From positions 28,868,894-28,932,893 of the forward strand of contig CM020618.1 in the NCBI GenBank assembly GCA_009829735.1: a stretch of DNA of 64,000 nt. The letters run 5' to 3'. A program made the translations under genes and the position numbers. Below the pieces are notes generated by a model that was given only the letters and a program-made list of their open reading frames with translations, ran no database searches and was not told the origin of the DNA. This document shows, piece by piece, positions 11,401 through 19,074 of this stretch; the first letter of the stretch is position 1, and every line of letters begins with the position of its first letter. Source of the stretch: Pyropia yezoensis (taxonomy: Eukaryota; Rhodophyta; Bangiophyceae; Bangiales; Bangiaceae).

Positions 11401-12008
11401 TCTTCAGCTTCTCCCATTTTGATCGCATTGATGTCAAAGGTGCTGGAAGGATCTTCGGATTGCAGGTAAATGGCGAAGACAGGAAGTTTTTGAATAAGGT
11501 CCTTGGCGAGGCGTTGCCTACTAATCAGGCCATGGGGTTTCTTGAGGGAGGCAGTGATGGAGATGTTCTTTTGGTTAAACTTGAAGGAGATCTTGTTCTT
11601 CTTGTTGTTGATTTTGGCGTCCTTGTCGTCACGCCATTTCTTTCCGAGGATGATGTCGTACGCACTTAGGTCGCATACAGCAAACCGAAGACGTTCTTGG
11701 TATGGGCCGATGTGAATCTCTAAGGGTTCAATGGTCTCTGCGAGGACGTGGGAGCGACCATCGGGCATGTTAGCCGTGAAGTCCGTTTCTTTCGTGGTCA
11801 CATTCAGGGTATTCACGAGGCGCCTTGATACGACGTTAATGGGAGATCCGTCGTCAAACAGCACCTTAACAAGATGTCCAGTGACAGAGGCAGTAGAAAG
11901 CAGAAGCCCGAGACGCGGGCCTTCAAATGGTGACGACATGTTTTCAGGAACCGAAGAAGCGTCTGGCACCGGTTTTGATGACGGTTGCTGCTTCAGTTCC
12001 GCTGGCCT
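8478..12008 (-). CDS. pol: Chromovirus pol polyprotein (element 2), intact
   Basis: Single open frame of about 1176 codons counted from the frameshift site. From the GTG codon at 11969 there are 1163 residues, and there is no ATG near the start. Numbering from that GTG: aspartic protease with DDGS at 39-42; RT with CIDYRALNK and YLDD near 383-386; RNase H (STDASGYAVGAVL onward); integrase with an HHCC finger and a DDE core (MDFITPLPL, CDRDRIFF, AYHPQTDGQTEI). A canonical chromodomain (EYEVDSIIRSRKRRG, YLVKWKGCDVSENTW) occupies the last 60 or so residues. In chromoviruses this domain is known to guide integration to particular chromatin. The frame is -1 relative to gag. No lesion is visible. 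Confidence 0.95.
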   Translation of the reverse strand, partial: RPAELKQQPSSKPVPDASSVPENMSSPFEGPRLGLLLSTASVTGHLVKVLFDDGSPINVVSRRLVNTLNVTTKETDFTANMPDGRSHVLAETIEPLEIHIGPYQERLRFAVCDLSAYDIILGKKWRDDKDAKINNKKNKISFKFNQKNISITASLKKPHGLISRQRLAKDLIQKLPVFAIYLQSEDPSSTFDINAIKMGEAEDKNDVQEILNEYADVFPEELPDGLPPERSHKFSVKLTEDAQPRRSGIYRLSEWELDELKTQLATLIRKGFIQPSASPWGSSVLFAAKKDGGWRMCIDYRALNKATIKNAYPLPRIDDIFDQLRKAKYFTKIDLRSGYHQIRLDPDTIPLTAFRTKYGFYEFTVLPFGLTNAPAVFMNLMNDVFRPYLYEFICVYLDDILVYSEAYEDHLKHLRQALDKLREHKLYAKLSKCQFARTTVDYLGYVISNEGFSMGDYKVQAIRSWATPQSKKDVQSFLGMVNFYRRFIKGMASVAAPLTRLTGNVDFKWNSDAQKAFEQLQTLTTSAPVLRPFEKRYPIFVSTDASGYAVGAVLEQDDGKGRRPVAYFSLTLNIYEQRYSIRERELLAVVQAIRHWRCYLHGRSFEVHTDHESLRYLKTQGKLNDRQVKWLELLEQFDFKIIPIKGTSNPVADALSRQPQDAPDKHAPNQDLLSRVLTKTIKSLPKKTEINNLMTISQSDQDLATLDQEYNADPEFADLVKDPVSPYRLHMRLLKRGDRTCIPVGTLRQRLLHDYHDIPSQGHMGVKKTTNAIASKYYWKTMRKDIQRYVQSCDLCQRNKAGTHSPLGHLKPLDPPNQRWASVSMDFITPLPLTQRGHSGIYVIVDRLSKMIRLAPMKPDCTAPVVAQLYHDHVYRHHGLLSDVVCDRDRIFFSNFWQSLTEILKVKIKASSAYHPQTDGQTEIMNKKIEEILRNFVNHHQGDWDLFLVAAEVAYNRSPNAVTTYSPFFLNYGFEPRTVPVDIVESKESKLPAVSDWLSSLQKAQETAITAIKKANETRSAYANRRSRPCTIAVDDLVLLRTKNLMPDAFQGARKLMPKFSGPYRVTENINDVTFRLDLPQAVLDRKVHNAFHASLLKPYNADPYGRLPPAPAPVAFPDGSVEYEVDSIIRSRKRRGRLQYLVKWKGCDVSENTWLTTQDPDNAPEVLDAFLRRTS

Positions 12009-12862
12009 TTTGGGCAGTCCTTGGCCATATGTCCTTTCTCACGGCAGCGGAGGCAGAGGCCTTCACGCATGCAGCGCTGACGCTCTTCAGGCGTGAGTTT
12101 CTCGACTTTGATGCTGGAGATTTCCATGGGAATGACACCCGTCGTGGATGGCCTCGCAGATGTGCCGCCGAGGTGCGTCGAGGCACCAGCCTTGGCAGCC
12201 TCCACGCGCAGAGCGTCAGTCATGACAGATTCAAGATCCGAGTAGGTCTTGAGACAAAGAGCCTGCCAGATGTCCCGCTTCAAGCCTCGGGTGTAGCGGT
12301 CAATCTTCTCGGCTTCCGTGATGTCAGGGATGTCCAAGAGGACGCTCAGAAACGTCCTGTTGAACGTTCCGACGTCTTTGATTTGGCGCCACGAGTGCAG
12401 CTTGTCTCGTGCCGCTTGTGTCTTGTTCAGTGGACTGAAGCGGCGAATTAGAGCAGAACGGAAGGATTCCCAGTTCGGGACAGCTGTAGTCTGACTGTAG
12501 ACCTTCCACCAGTCGAACGCTTCGCCGTCGAGGAAGGTGCAAGCAATACTGCACGCATCGTCGGGGTCACTCAGTCGCAAATTGAAATCCATATGCGAGC
12601 ACCACGCTTCAACCGTCCCAGGTTTACCGGAGAAAGCCACGGGTTTGTTCGGCCTCGCGGATTTCATGCCACTAGTAGTGGCCCTGGCCTTGGCTTCGGA
12701 CAGTTGCTGCTTAGCGTCGGCTAGTTCCATCTTATGAGCCTCGACTTGTTCGCTCATTTGCGCGACAAACGCTGTAAGCTGGGTCCAGGCTTCCATGGTC
12801 GGTGCGTTCGAGCCCGAGCCCGGATTGGCCGGGTTGACACCCCCTGGGATTGGTGCATCCAT
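11993..12862 (-). CDS. gag: Gag of element 2 (289 aa)
   Basis: ATG at 12862 in a good context (ACCATGG). Residues about 20-70 are helical, probably coiled coil (VAQMSEQVEAHKMELADAKQ). A retrotransposon gag domain follows (VEAWCSHMDFNLRLSDP, AFDWWKVYSQ, FRSALIRRFSPLNKT), and a single CCHC knuckle (CLRCREKGHMAKDC) sits just before the stop. Length and order are typical for gag of chromovirus-type Ty3/gypsy elements. The frame is intact and ends 12 nt past the slippery site. Confidence 0.95.
   Translation of the reverse strand: MDAPIPGGVNPANPGSGSNAPTMEAWTQLTAFVAQMSEQVEAHKMELADAKQQLSEAKARATTSGMKSARPNKPVAFSGKPGTVEAWCSHMDFNLRLSDPDDACSIACTFLDGEAFDWWKVYSQTTAVPNWESFRSALIRRFSPLNKTQAARDKLHSWRQIKDVGTFNRTFLSVLLDIPDITEAEKIDRYTRGLKRDIWQALCLKTYSDLESVMTDALRVEAAKAGASTHLGGTSARPSTTGVIPMEISSIKVEKLTPEERQRCMREGLCLRCREKGHMAKDCPKGQRN
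12008..12014 (-). promoter_or_regulatory. -1 frameshift slippery heptamer CCCAAAA (element 2 gag-pol)
   Basis: In the gag frame the bases read C-CCA-AAA, 12 nt before the TGA that ends gag. Slipping -1 here puts the ribosome into the pol frame, which is open from this point. Pol has no plausible ATG near the junction, which supports frameshifting over independent initiation. Confidence 0.65.
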
Positions 12863-13208
12863 GGTGTCTTGGGTTCAAGTCCGAGGCAAACAAACTTACA
12901 ACCCAGATTTCACAAGACTTGCTTGGGGAGGACCCCAAGGAAGATCTCGGAGATGTAGGATAGAAGTTTGTCTGCAGCAGTAGTGGTGTACACGATTTGG
13001 ATAAGTGCTGCGCTAGTTGCAGCAACGTTCCAAATGATGTACAGCACTACTTCGAGAAGCACAAGAAATTCGGTTGAAATCACACAAACGGATTATTCAG
13101 AAGCGTCCGTGCACAGGCCCGAGTCGGGTCGTGTCGGATTTCCAAGCGGGGGGATCAATGGGGGAAAATCGGGCTCCTAGGCCAGATCCAGGGGCATGTC
13201 AACAGGTG
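12863..13208 (-). other. Leader segment between ORF0 and gag of element 2
   Basis: About 346 bp of untranslated leader between the zinc-finger ORF and gag. I see no ORF, repeat or recognisable structure in it. Confidence 0.5.
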
Positions 13209-13988
13209 TCAATCGGTGCGGCGCGCCAGCGTGCGGTGATGATCCTTGCCACGTGTGTGCCGCTCGAAATGTTCCACCGACTCAAATTCGCGACCGCCGG
13301 GTTCGCAACGGGGAAGGGTGTCCGGGCGGTTAATTACGTATCGGTGGCGACGGGATCCGCGGTGATCACGCAGCACAGTGAGGCTGTTGCACCGCACACC
13401 GCACGGATTGCAAAGGAATTTCCGTTGCGCCCCACGGTGGCTCTTGGCAATTCGGCGTTGCTCACGCTGCTCAACCGCGCGCGCGGTGGTTGGCTTGATG
13501 TGACCAATCACCGGTGGCGGCGGGGTGGTGTAACGGCGCCCCGATTCTTGGGGGGGCAGTAACAGGCGACGGTTTACGCGGGCTGCCGTGTCCTTGGTGG
13601 CAGGGCCCTTGCCCTTGCCCGAGAGGGGGGGCTTGGGTGCGGCCCGGCCCGCCGAGGCGAGGCGGACTGGGACCGCCGGGGTAGGAATCGAGTGGGCGCC
13701 CGCCGGGGGGTTGTGTGCCCTCGGGCGGGCGTGTGCCTGCGGGGAGCCGCGTGCCGACGGGGGGCCGCGTGCCGACGGGGGGCCGCGTGCCGACGGACCG
13801 TGGGCCGTGAAGGCGCCACGGGTCGTCGGGGGTGCGCGGACCGTCGGGGGTGCGCGGATCGTCGAGGGTGTGCGTACCGGGGGGGTGCCACGGGACGTGG
13901 ACCCGGTATCGCGCGCCGAGGCCGCCGAGGATGTCGGGCCGGCCGCCAGTGCTGAGGAAGAGTATTCCGAATCTGATGTGGATCTCAC
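13209..13988 (-). CDS. ORF0: extra zinc-finger ORF in the 5' leader of element 2
   Basis: A 260-codon open frame between the 5' LTR and gag, same strand as gag. The N-terminal half is Arg/Pro/Ser-rich with 18-bp tandem repeats (ARGPPS units; TVRAPP-type units). The C-terminal half has a C-x2-C-x12-H-x5-H finger (CNPCGVRC to HRGSRRH), the spacing of U1-C/matrin/JAZ-type fingers that bind RNA. A second finger has the same spacing but Gly in place of the second Cys (CEPGGREF to HTRGKDH). There is no in-frame ATG: the frame opens after a TGA and its first possible start is GTG at 13988. A pyrimidine-rich tract followed by CCCAG lies just upstream, so it may be an exon read by splicing, or a captured host fragment. 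Ordinary Ty3/gypsy elements have no such ORF. Confidence 0.5.
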   Translation of the reverse strand: MRSTSDSEYSSSALAAGPTSSAASARDTGSTSRGTPPVRTPSTIRAPPTVRAPPTTRGAFTAHGPSARGPPSARGPPSARGSPQAHARPRAHNPPAGAHSIPTPAVPVRLASAGRAAPKPPLSGKGKGPATKDTAARVNRRLLLPPQESGRRYTTPPPPVIGHIKPTTARAVEQREQRRIAKSHRGAQRKFLCNPCGVRCNSLTVLRDHRGSRRHRYVINRPDTLPRCEPGGREFESVEHFERHTRGKDHHRTLARRTD

Positions 13989-14228
13989 TGGGATTCAACA
14001 ATCGGTTGACCAAAAGAAAAATTCCGTGAAAAAAAAAACCACAAGGGTTGTGTCAGGAAATTGTTCGTTCGGTGTGATTCGTGGAACCCGCTACGTTCGT
14101 ATTACAATGCCCGTGGCAAGCCGAATGTAGGGGGCAACACGACTGCACAATCGCAGGGAGAGCCAAATCAAAAACGGAATCGCAAGTCACCGCCAGGTAG
14201 AAAAGCCAAACTATCTGAAGCTACAACA
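13989..14228 (-). other. Element 2 leader next to 5' LTR, with T-rich tract
   Basis: 240 bp between ORF0 and the 5' LTR. On the minus strand it contains a T10 run and further T-rich sequence ending in CCCAG just before ORF0, resembling the 3' end of an intron. The primer-binding site should be here but no match to a tRNA 3' end is evident. Confidence 0.45.
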
Positions 14229-15075
14229 TGTGAGGAACCATTCACACTTGGGCAGCCCTCAACGTACTCGTGATGGTGTCAGCGACCCGTGCCAGCCAAT
14301 AGGGCGACAGGGTGCGGGGAAGAGGATGGAGGTGGTGACGGTGGTGGGTCTGGGGAAGAGGACGGCGCGACGTCGGTGGTGATCGAGAGGGTTCAAAGGG
14401 TGAAGGTCGTCTTTGGTCTGTGTCTGTGGTTGCCCTTCCGGTCTCCCCCGGTGGCGCCGACACTCACGCACTATATACTCGCGTCGGGGCACCCGAGGTG
14501 CCCCAAAGCATGCGTTTCCCCGTCGCTCCACCGGTAGGCACAAAACGGCCCAAAAACAAAGCATGGCTCTCAGAACAAAGCATGGGCGGGCGTGCGCACT
14601 AAAGGAGTGCAGCCCCAGTTTGCCCCAAACGAAGGGGTCCGGCGTGCGGCGCCTAGGGCGCCGCCCCAGCCGGCTCCAGACGCCAGTCGGCCCGAAGGTC
14701 CGAGAGGCGTGTAAGCACGATTCGATCGAGTCGGCCGAATCGGCCAGCCGGCTAGCCAGTCACATCGCTGCAATGCTGCAGCGAGGACATTTTAACGGAC
14801 TCGCCAGCTGTGGCAGATGTGGCTCGTCATGGGTGCTGACGGTGGCGCCTTTCGACAGGCCATGATGGGCTGTCGATGGCTGCTGTCGTGCGGCCGGCAG
14901 ACACCGTGAGACAGCGGCTGACTCATCTTGCGTCTGGAAGGTACACCGCGTCATGCCCCACAATACAAGGAGTTGATCCATGTTGCCAGGAGTTGATTCG
15001 GCAGGATCTGTAAGGAGAGGTCCCAGATATTATCCCTTAAGTATTAGGCATGGGATTAGGGGGGAAATCCTTCCA
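14229..15075 (-). repeat. Element 2 5' LTR (847 bp)
   Basis: Exactly the same length as the left LTR, with only about four differences that I can find (near the inner end, near 14647, and in the terminal CCTTCCA versus CCTTACA). It carries the element's promoter on the minus strand. Confidence 0.95.
14471..14478 (-). promoter_or_regulatory. Candidate TATA box in element 2 5' LTR
   Basis: GTATATAG on the minus strand, in an otherwise GC-rich LTR, upstream of the leader. The same sequence occurs in the 3' LTR near 7863-7870. A transcription start some 30 bp downstream is inferred. Confidence 0.4.
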
Positions 15076-15080
15076 CACCC
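15076..15080. repeat. Target-site duplication CACCC, right copy (element 2)
   Basis: Matches 7616-7620 and is part of the split gag codon series of element 1a. Confidence 0.93.
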
Positions 15081-15268
15081 GAGCGAACTCCCGACTGAAT
15101 CGGGGTGGCCTGTTGCCCGCCCGCACTTCCAGTCCTGCTGGCTTGTGGGACCTCTAGTCCCTCTGCGACCCCAGGTACACCTACCTTTGTCTCACCAGTA
15201 TTCAAAGGCCCCGGAGTACGTGCGTCACCCGTGTACTCTCCGGACGACGGGGGGTCCGAACCAGTCAT
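15076..15268 (-). pseudogene. gag: 5' part of gag of element 1a (first 64 codons)
   Basis: ATG at 15268 (plus-strand CAT at 15266-15268) opens a frame rich in Pro, Gly, Ser and Thr. It runs into the right LTR of element 2. Its phase at 15076 equals the gag phase at 7616, so this is the missing amino end of the gag at 5862-7620. It is severed by 7.4 kb of inserted element. Confidence 0.85.
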
Positions 15269-15387
15269 GATCGCTAACGATCAGTATGACACGGTCCAAG
15301 TCCACCGTTCCTCTGAGACAGAGGGCCCCCTACACCCGGGTGCACCCGGAGGTAAAGTTTACCTCTGTACCCTGGTGCTCCACCAAA
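15269..15387 (-). other. Leader and primer-binding site of element 1a
   Basis: 119 bp between the inferred LTR end and the gag ATG. On the minus strand, two bases after the LTR, TGGTGGAGCACCAGGG (15385-15370) is the likely primer-binding site. Near-identical sequence sits at the same place in elements 3 and 4. The leading TGG pairs with a tRNA CCA end; I could not assign the tRNA. Confidence 0.6.
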
Positions 15388-15772
15388 TGTGGCCAAAACC
15401 ATTGGCACACGCGACACCCAAGTTGGGGCGGTGCGCAAGGGCTGCCTCCCGTGTCGGGGGAACCGGAAGAAGTGCAAGTCGCACACACTCTATCCCTGTT
15501 GTGGGGCAATCCCCCCACTGACAAACAAGAAGATCGTGTGTGGGCCAACAGTTTCTTGGTCGGGACGGGGCAGCAAGGCCAAGCCCCGCTGTCCCTCCCC
15601 TTATCCCCCCAGGGTCCCCTCAGAATCTCGCCACTCAGAATCTCCCACCCCAGCACCTGCCCACGGGGCCACACGAAAACTCAAGACGATAAATGCAGAA
15701 AACCCTCAAATCCCAGTTGGATTTACTTCTAAGCTAACTATCTTAAACTTAGGGAATACGGACCCAAATGCA
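15388..15772 (-). repeat. Inferred 5' LTR of element 1a (about 385 bp)
   Basis: Bounded on the inner side by the primer-binding site, so that on the minus strand the LTR ends GGCCACA. The outer end is inferred from a TG (TGCATTTGGG) where the Harbinger-like gene breaks off. The partner LTR is off the left edge, so the outer boundary cannot be confirmed here. Confidence 0.55.
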
Positions 15773-16651
15773 GGGGGTGGAACGGATCAGGCTGGTGGCC
15801 TGCCGCCCCTTGCATGGCACGTGTTGCCCCCCTACCTGGGGATCAGTACTGCCACAGGCACCCGCCACTTCGCAGATACGGCAGTCAAGTCGGGATTCGA
15901 GCCGCTCCGCCACGGCAGCCTGCCCCGCTACTGTCGTGGGGAAGCGAGGGCGGGGCGGAGCGTCGAGGATGGCATGGACGGCCTCGCGCAGTATGGGAGA
16001 GACCGTCGACTGAGCTATGTCCGACACGTTACAAGAAGTGCTCTGGCTCCCCCCTTGGCCAAGCCAGAACACGACTACGAGCAGTCGAACGCGAGGCTGT
16101 ATTGACGGTGGACGCCCCACCGCGCCGTCGCCATCCACGCGCAAAAAGGGCAACACCAGCTCGTACAGAGCCTCAAACGACGACGGTGTCATCCACATTT
16201 TCGAGAAGAAATACGGGCCATCGCGCTCGTCAAGCCGTCGTATCCATTCTTTGCCGTTGACACGCACGTACTGGCAGGGAGCGACACTTCCGGCCTTAGG
16301 GAACAGCAGCGCGATGGAAAACGCCAAAAGAGCGGCCGTGTCGGTCTCTTCGTCGCTTGCATCATCGAGGATATTGGCCTCCCTCCTATCTAGGCCCGAG
16401 GCAAAATCGTCCTCAGGCGGCGGCTCATCCTCCCCGGCCAAACCACCCACATCAGCCTCAGCCAAAAGAGCATCCGCATGGGAGCCACCGTCGGACAAAA
16501 AACCTCCGGCGCCATGACCGACAGATAATATGTCGTAGATATGGTCACAGTCGCCGAGGGGGTCATCCCAAGCTTGGTCGGCAGGCTGAGCTCGCCTACG
16601 TGGCATCTTGTTCTCGGCAGCAGCACAGAAAGGGGCGTGGGCGCGGGGCAT
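15773..16651 (-). pseudogene. PIF/Harbinger-like (HARBI1/DDE_Tnp_4) transposase, 3' part missing
   Basis: About 293 codons from an ATG at 16651. After an acidic N-terminus comes FFSKMWMTPSSFEALYELVL, then VRLLVVVFWLGQGGSQSTS and VSDIAQSTVSPILREAVHAI. This is the helix-turn-helix layout typical of Harbinger/HARBI1 nucleases (sequence that fits "rLa..L..La.G.s...ia..f.is.stvs.iv"). A segment GSTDPQVGGQHVPCKG looks like the start of the DDE core around the first Asp. The frame then runs into the inferred LTR of element 1a near 15772, and the rest of the catalytic domain is absent. The missing part should lie beyond the other end of element 1a, left of this window. No terminal inverted repeats were identified. 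Confidence 0.6.
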
Positions 16652-18353
16652 GTGCCGGTAGCAGGTTGACTGGGATGGTGCGGTGGGGGTTTGCGAGCAT
16701 GGAAGAGCACTGAACGCTGGATGACCTTGAGGGTGGCCAGCCCTGTGGAGCGACGCAGCCCTCTTTATCGCGCAGGTGGAGGACGAGAGGTATAAGCCGA
16801 AAGGTCGAAAGGGTTTACAAACACAAACAGGAGGTAAACGACCCGCACAGGAGCGATAGGGAAGAGCGGGTAAGTCAACGCGGCAGGTTGGGCGGAGGGA
16901 GTGCAGTCAATGAAGGACGAACAGGACGCCGGAAGGTGCAGGAAGGACGATGGAAGAAGGAGGGGAGGCGCAAAGGAGACACAGAGCGGCCAGCGGGACA
17001 CATGCAGATACAGGATGGTGGAGCGGGGGGATGTCACGCAGGCAGGCTGGGGACGGCAAACAGCAGGGGGGGGGGGGGGGGGGGGGGGCGGAGGAGGGGA
17101 GGGTAGGAGGGGGGGCCCGCTGGACAGCCGGCCAACAACCGGTGCCGTACGCGTTGGGAGGTGACGCACAGTCCCCAACAGCGGCAGCGTGCAGACAAAG
17201 GAAGACATGGCGGTGATGGGGGAGTGACGGCGGCAAAGGATCGCGGCGCAAACCACACCTGACGCGAATGGCAACGACCATGCGAGGGAGGGACGAGGGG
17301 GGGGCCGACGTGCGCGTGTTGACTGAACCTGGCGCAGACACTGGAGAAATAAAGCAAGAGGGGGGGGGGAGGGTCCGCCATTGCCAAGCGTTCGCGCTTG
17401 GAGACTCTGCTTGCCGACGGCACCCGAGTTGTGCTGGCGCGCTGAACGACTTGATACGACTTCTTTGCTTTATCGGCAGTTGATTTCGGCCCGATCGATC
17501 GAATGGCTGTACTTTATCGCGGTCCCATCGCTGGTCCCAACCCTAGACCTGGTTCGGGAGGCAGTCTGGTGGTGGGTCTAGAAACGACTCAGTTTACTAT
17601 GAAATCTGGAGCGTGGACCCTGCACTGGCCCGGACCTGGTCCAGAGAAGGTGCTACCGAATTGGGCCCTGGTAGGCGGCGGGCCTCATGGGCATCTGCCG
17701 ATTCAAGTTCGAACGTGCGCATGTGCTGGGACTTGCTGGTGGCGGTCCTCGTGTTGCATGCTCCTATTGACACGCCCCACCAAGAATCTTGAACCCTGCG
17801 GCACGTGATCACGCCACGGGTACGCCCCGCCTGAGGCTACCTCATCTTCATCGATCATTGATGAAGAGGTCGTCATGGCGGCATCCTCGTTCCCACGCAC
17901 CGCGTTGCAAGGGGGGGGGAGCGCACGATCTTTCTCAATGCGCTCCGTACGCGAGAAAAAGCTGCCGGTCAGCGAAGGGTCCGCCCCGATGCTACAGCGC
18001 AGTCCTCGCGTGCGCGTGTCGGGGACCCCTCCTCGCCGATCTGCGCGGGTGCTAGCTACGCGGTCCTTCGCGCCTCGCGGCGCTGCCCACACCCTTCTTC
18101 TATTGCCCCCGTTGGTCTGATCCGACGACGTGCGGGCGTGGGAGGGGGCGTGCCGCCCGCGGGAGTGCCGCCAGCGTCCACCGCGAGGCCCCGTCGCGCA
18201 GCTCGCCACTACCCTGGCCGCGGACCAGGGCCCGCGCGGGCGGTGCCCGCTAACCAAATGGCTGCCACGGCGTGTGGCTACCGCGGCCAAGTGGGCGACG
18301 ACGACGCCCCTGGCGCTACGGCTCTAGCAGCGGCGGCAGCGGAAATGCCACGC
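16652..18353. other. No gene recognised; microsatellite and homopolymer rich
   Basis: Upstream of the Harbinger-like gene. It contains a 23-base G run (17066-17088) inside a GGA/GGC-rich tract and several shorter G runs. Open frames appear on both strands with no conserved motif. I see nothing that supports a gene. Confidence 0.5.
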
Positions 18354-18437
18354 AGCGGGCAGGCCCCGTCCCGGGGCGTGGCCATAATGGCCAAGCTTGG
18401 CCGTCATGGCCACGCCCCGTGACGGGGCATGCCCGCT
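18354..18437. repeat. 84-bp near-perfect palindrome centred on AAGCTT
   Basis: Two 42-nt arms meet with no spacer at 18395/18396, with only about four mismatched pairs. It is followed at 18432-18445 by a second, perfect 14-bp palindrome (CCCGCTTAAGCGGG). It could be a foldback element or a cruciform-forming site. No target duplication or coding capacity is evident. Confidence 0.75.
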
Positions 18438-18944
18438 TAAGCGGGGCCCTCAGGCACCACGCTCCCCCCCCCACTCCCCCTTTTCTGCACGGGGGGGGGG
18501 AAGGACCCTCATGAGGGGCGGCGGCGGCGGCGATGGCGACGGCTTCCTCCTTTGCCTGCCCACTACGCCCCCGCTGGGACCCGCCTCTGCCCATGTCAGC
18601 GGCGCTCGAGTGTTGCGGTTGCGGGCGTCCCTCCTGCCCGTCGGCACCGTTTGATGGGAAGGCAGGGGGGCGACGTCCGCGCCGCGCCGCACCCGCGGCT
18701 GCCAAGGGCGGGTCGCCCCTGCTGGGACACGCCTCCGCCAGCATCACCGGCGCCTGCATGTAGGGGCCCCGCTGGTGGTTGTGGCCGCCGCGAAGCTCCT
18801 GCCAGTTGCGTTGTTAGCTGCCGGCGTGTGGCGTTGTGGGCCACATATCCCCTAGCGAAATGTTTCCTGGCGTTACCCAGGGTGGGTGATCGTAATACGA
18901 GGGGTTGTTAAATCGTGAATTGGCTTCGAAAGGCTTCCGAATTG

Positions 18945-19010
18945 GGTCTGCGGCCTAGTCGCTGGGGGCGCTTATAGGCTAATCTGAAGGTCACGGGTTT
19001 GATTCGGTGC
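18945..19010 (+). repeat. tRNA-like pol III promoter (possible SINE head or tRNA relic)
   Basis: A box B-like GGTTTGATTCG (18996-19006) lies about 35 bases after a box A-like GCGGCCTAGTCGCTGGG (18950-18966), near tRNA spacing. The middle (GGCTAATCTGAAGGTC) resembles the anticodon side of tRNA-Ile, but acceptor and anticodon stems do not pair well, so it is not a functional tRNA. Confidence 0.3.
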
Positions 19011-19074
19011 TCTCCGTCTTCCACGTCTCTTCAGATTTCTGGGTGCGTGATCAAGGTCATAACGCTACACGACG

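Larger units (their letters stand above)
7621..15075 (-). mobile_element. Element 2: complete Ty3/gypsy chromovirus inserted in gag of element 1a
   Basis: Minus-strand element of 7455 bp with two 847-bp LTRs that begin TG and end CA. It has a CACCC target duplication, a polypurine tract next to the 3' LTR, intact gag and pol frames, a C-terminal chromodomain, and an extra zinc-finger ORF in the 5' leader. I found about four differences between the LTRs, so the insertion is recent and the copy may be autonomous. I could not find a conventional tRNA primer-binding site after the 5' LTR; the bases there on the minus strand start TGTTGTAGCTTCAG. Confidence 0.95.

Noticed and set aside
13588-14130. 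Plus-strand 180-codon ORF opposite ORF0
   Set aside because: It is the shadow of the tandem-repeat part of ORF0; the zinc-finger pattern is only on the minus strand.
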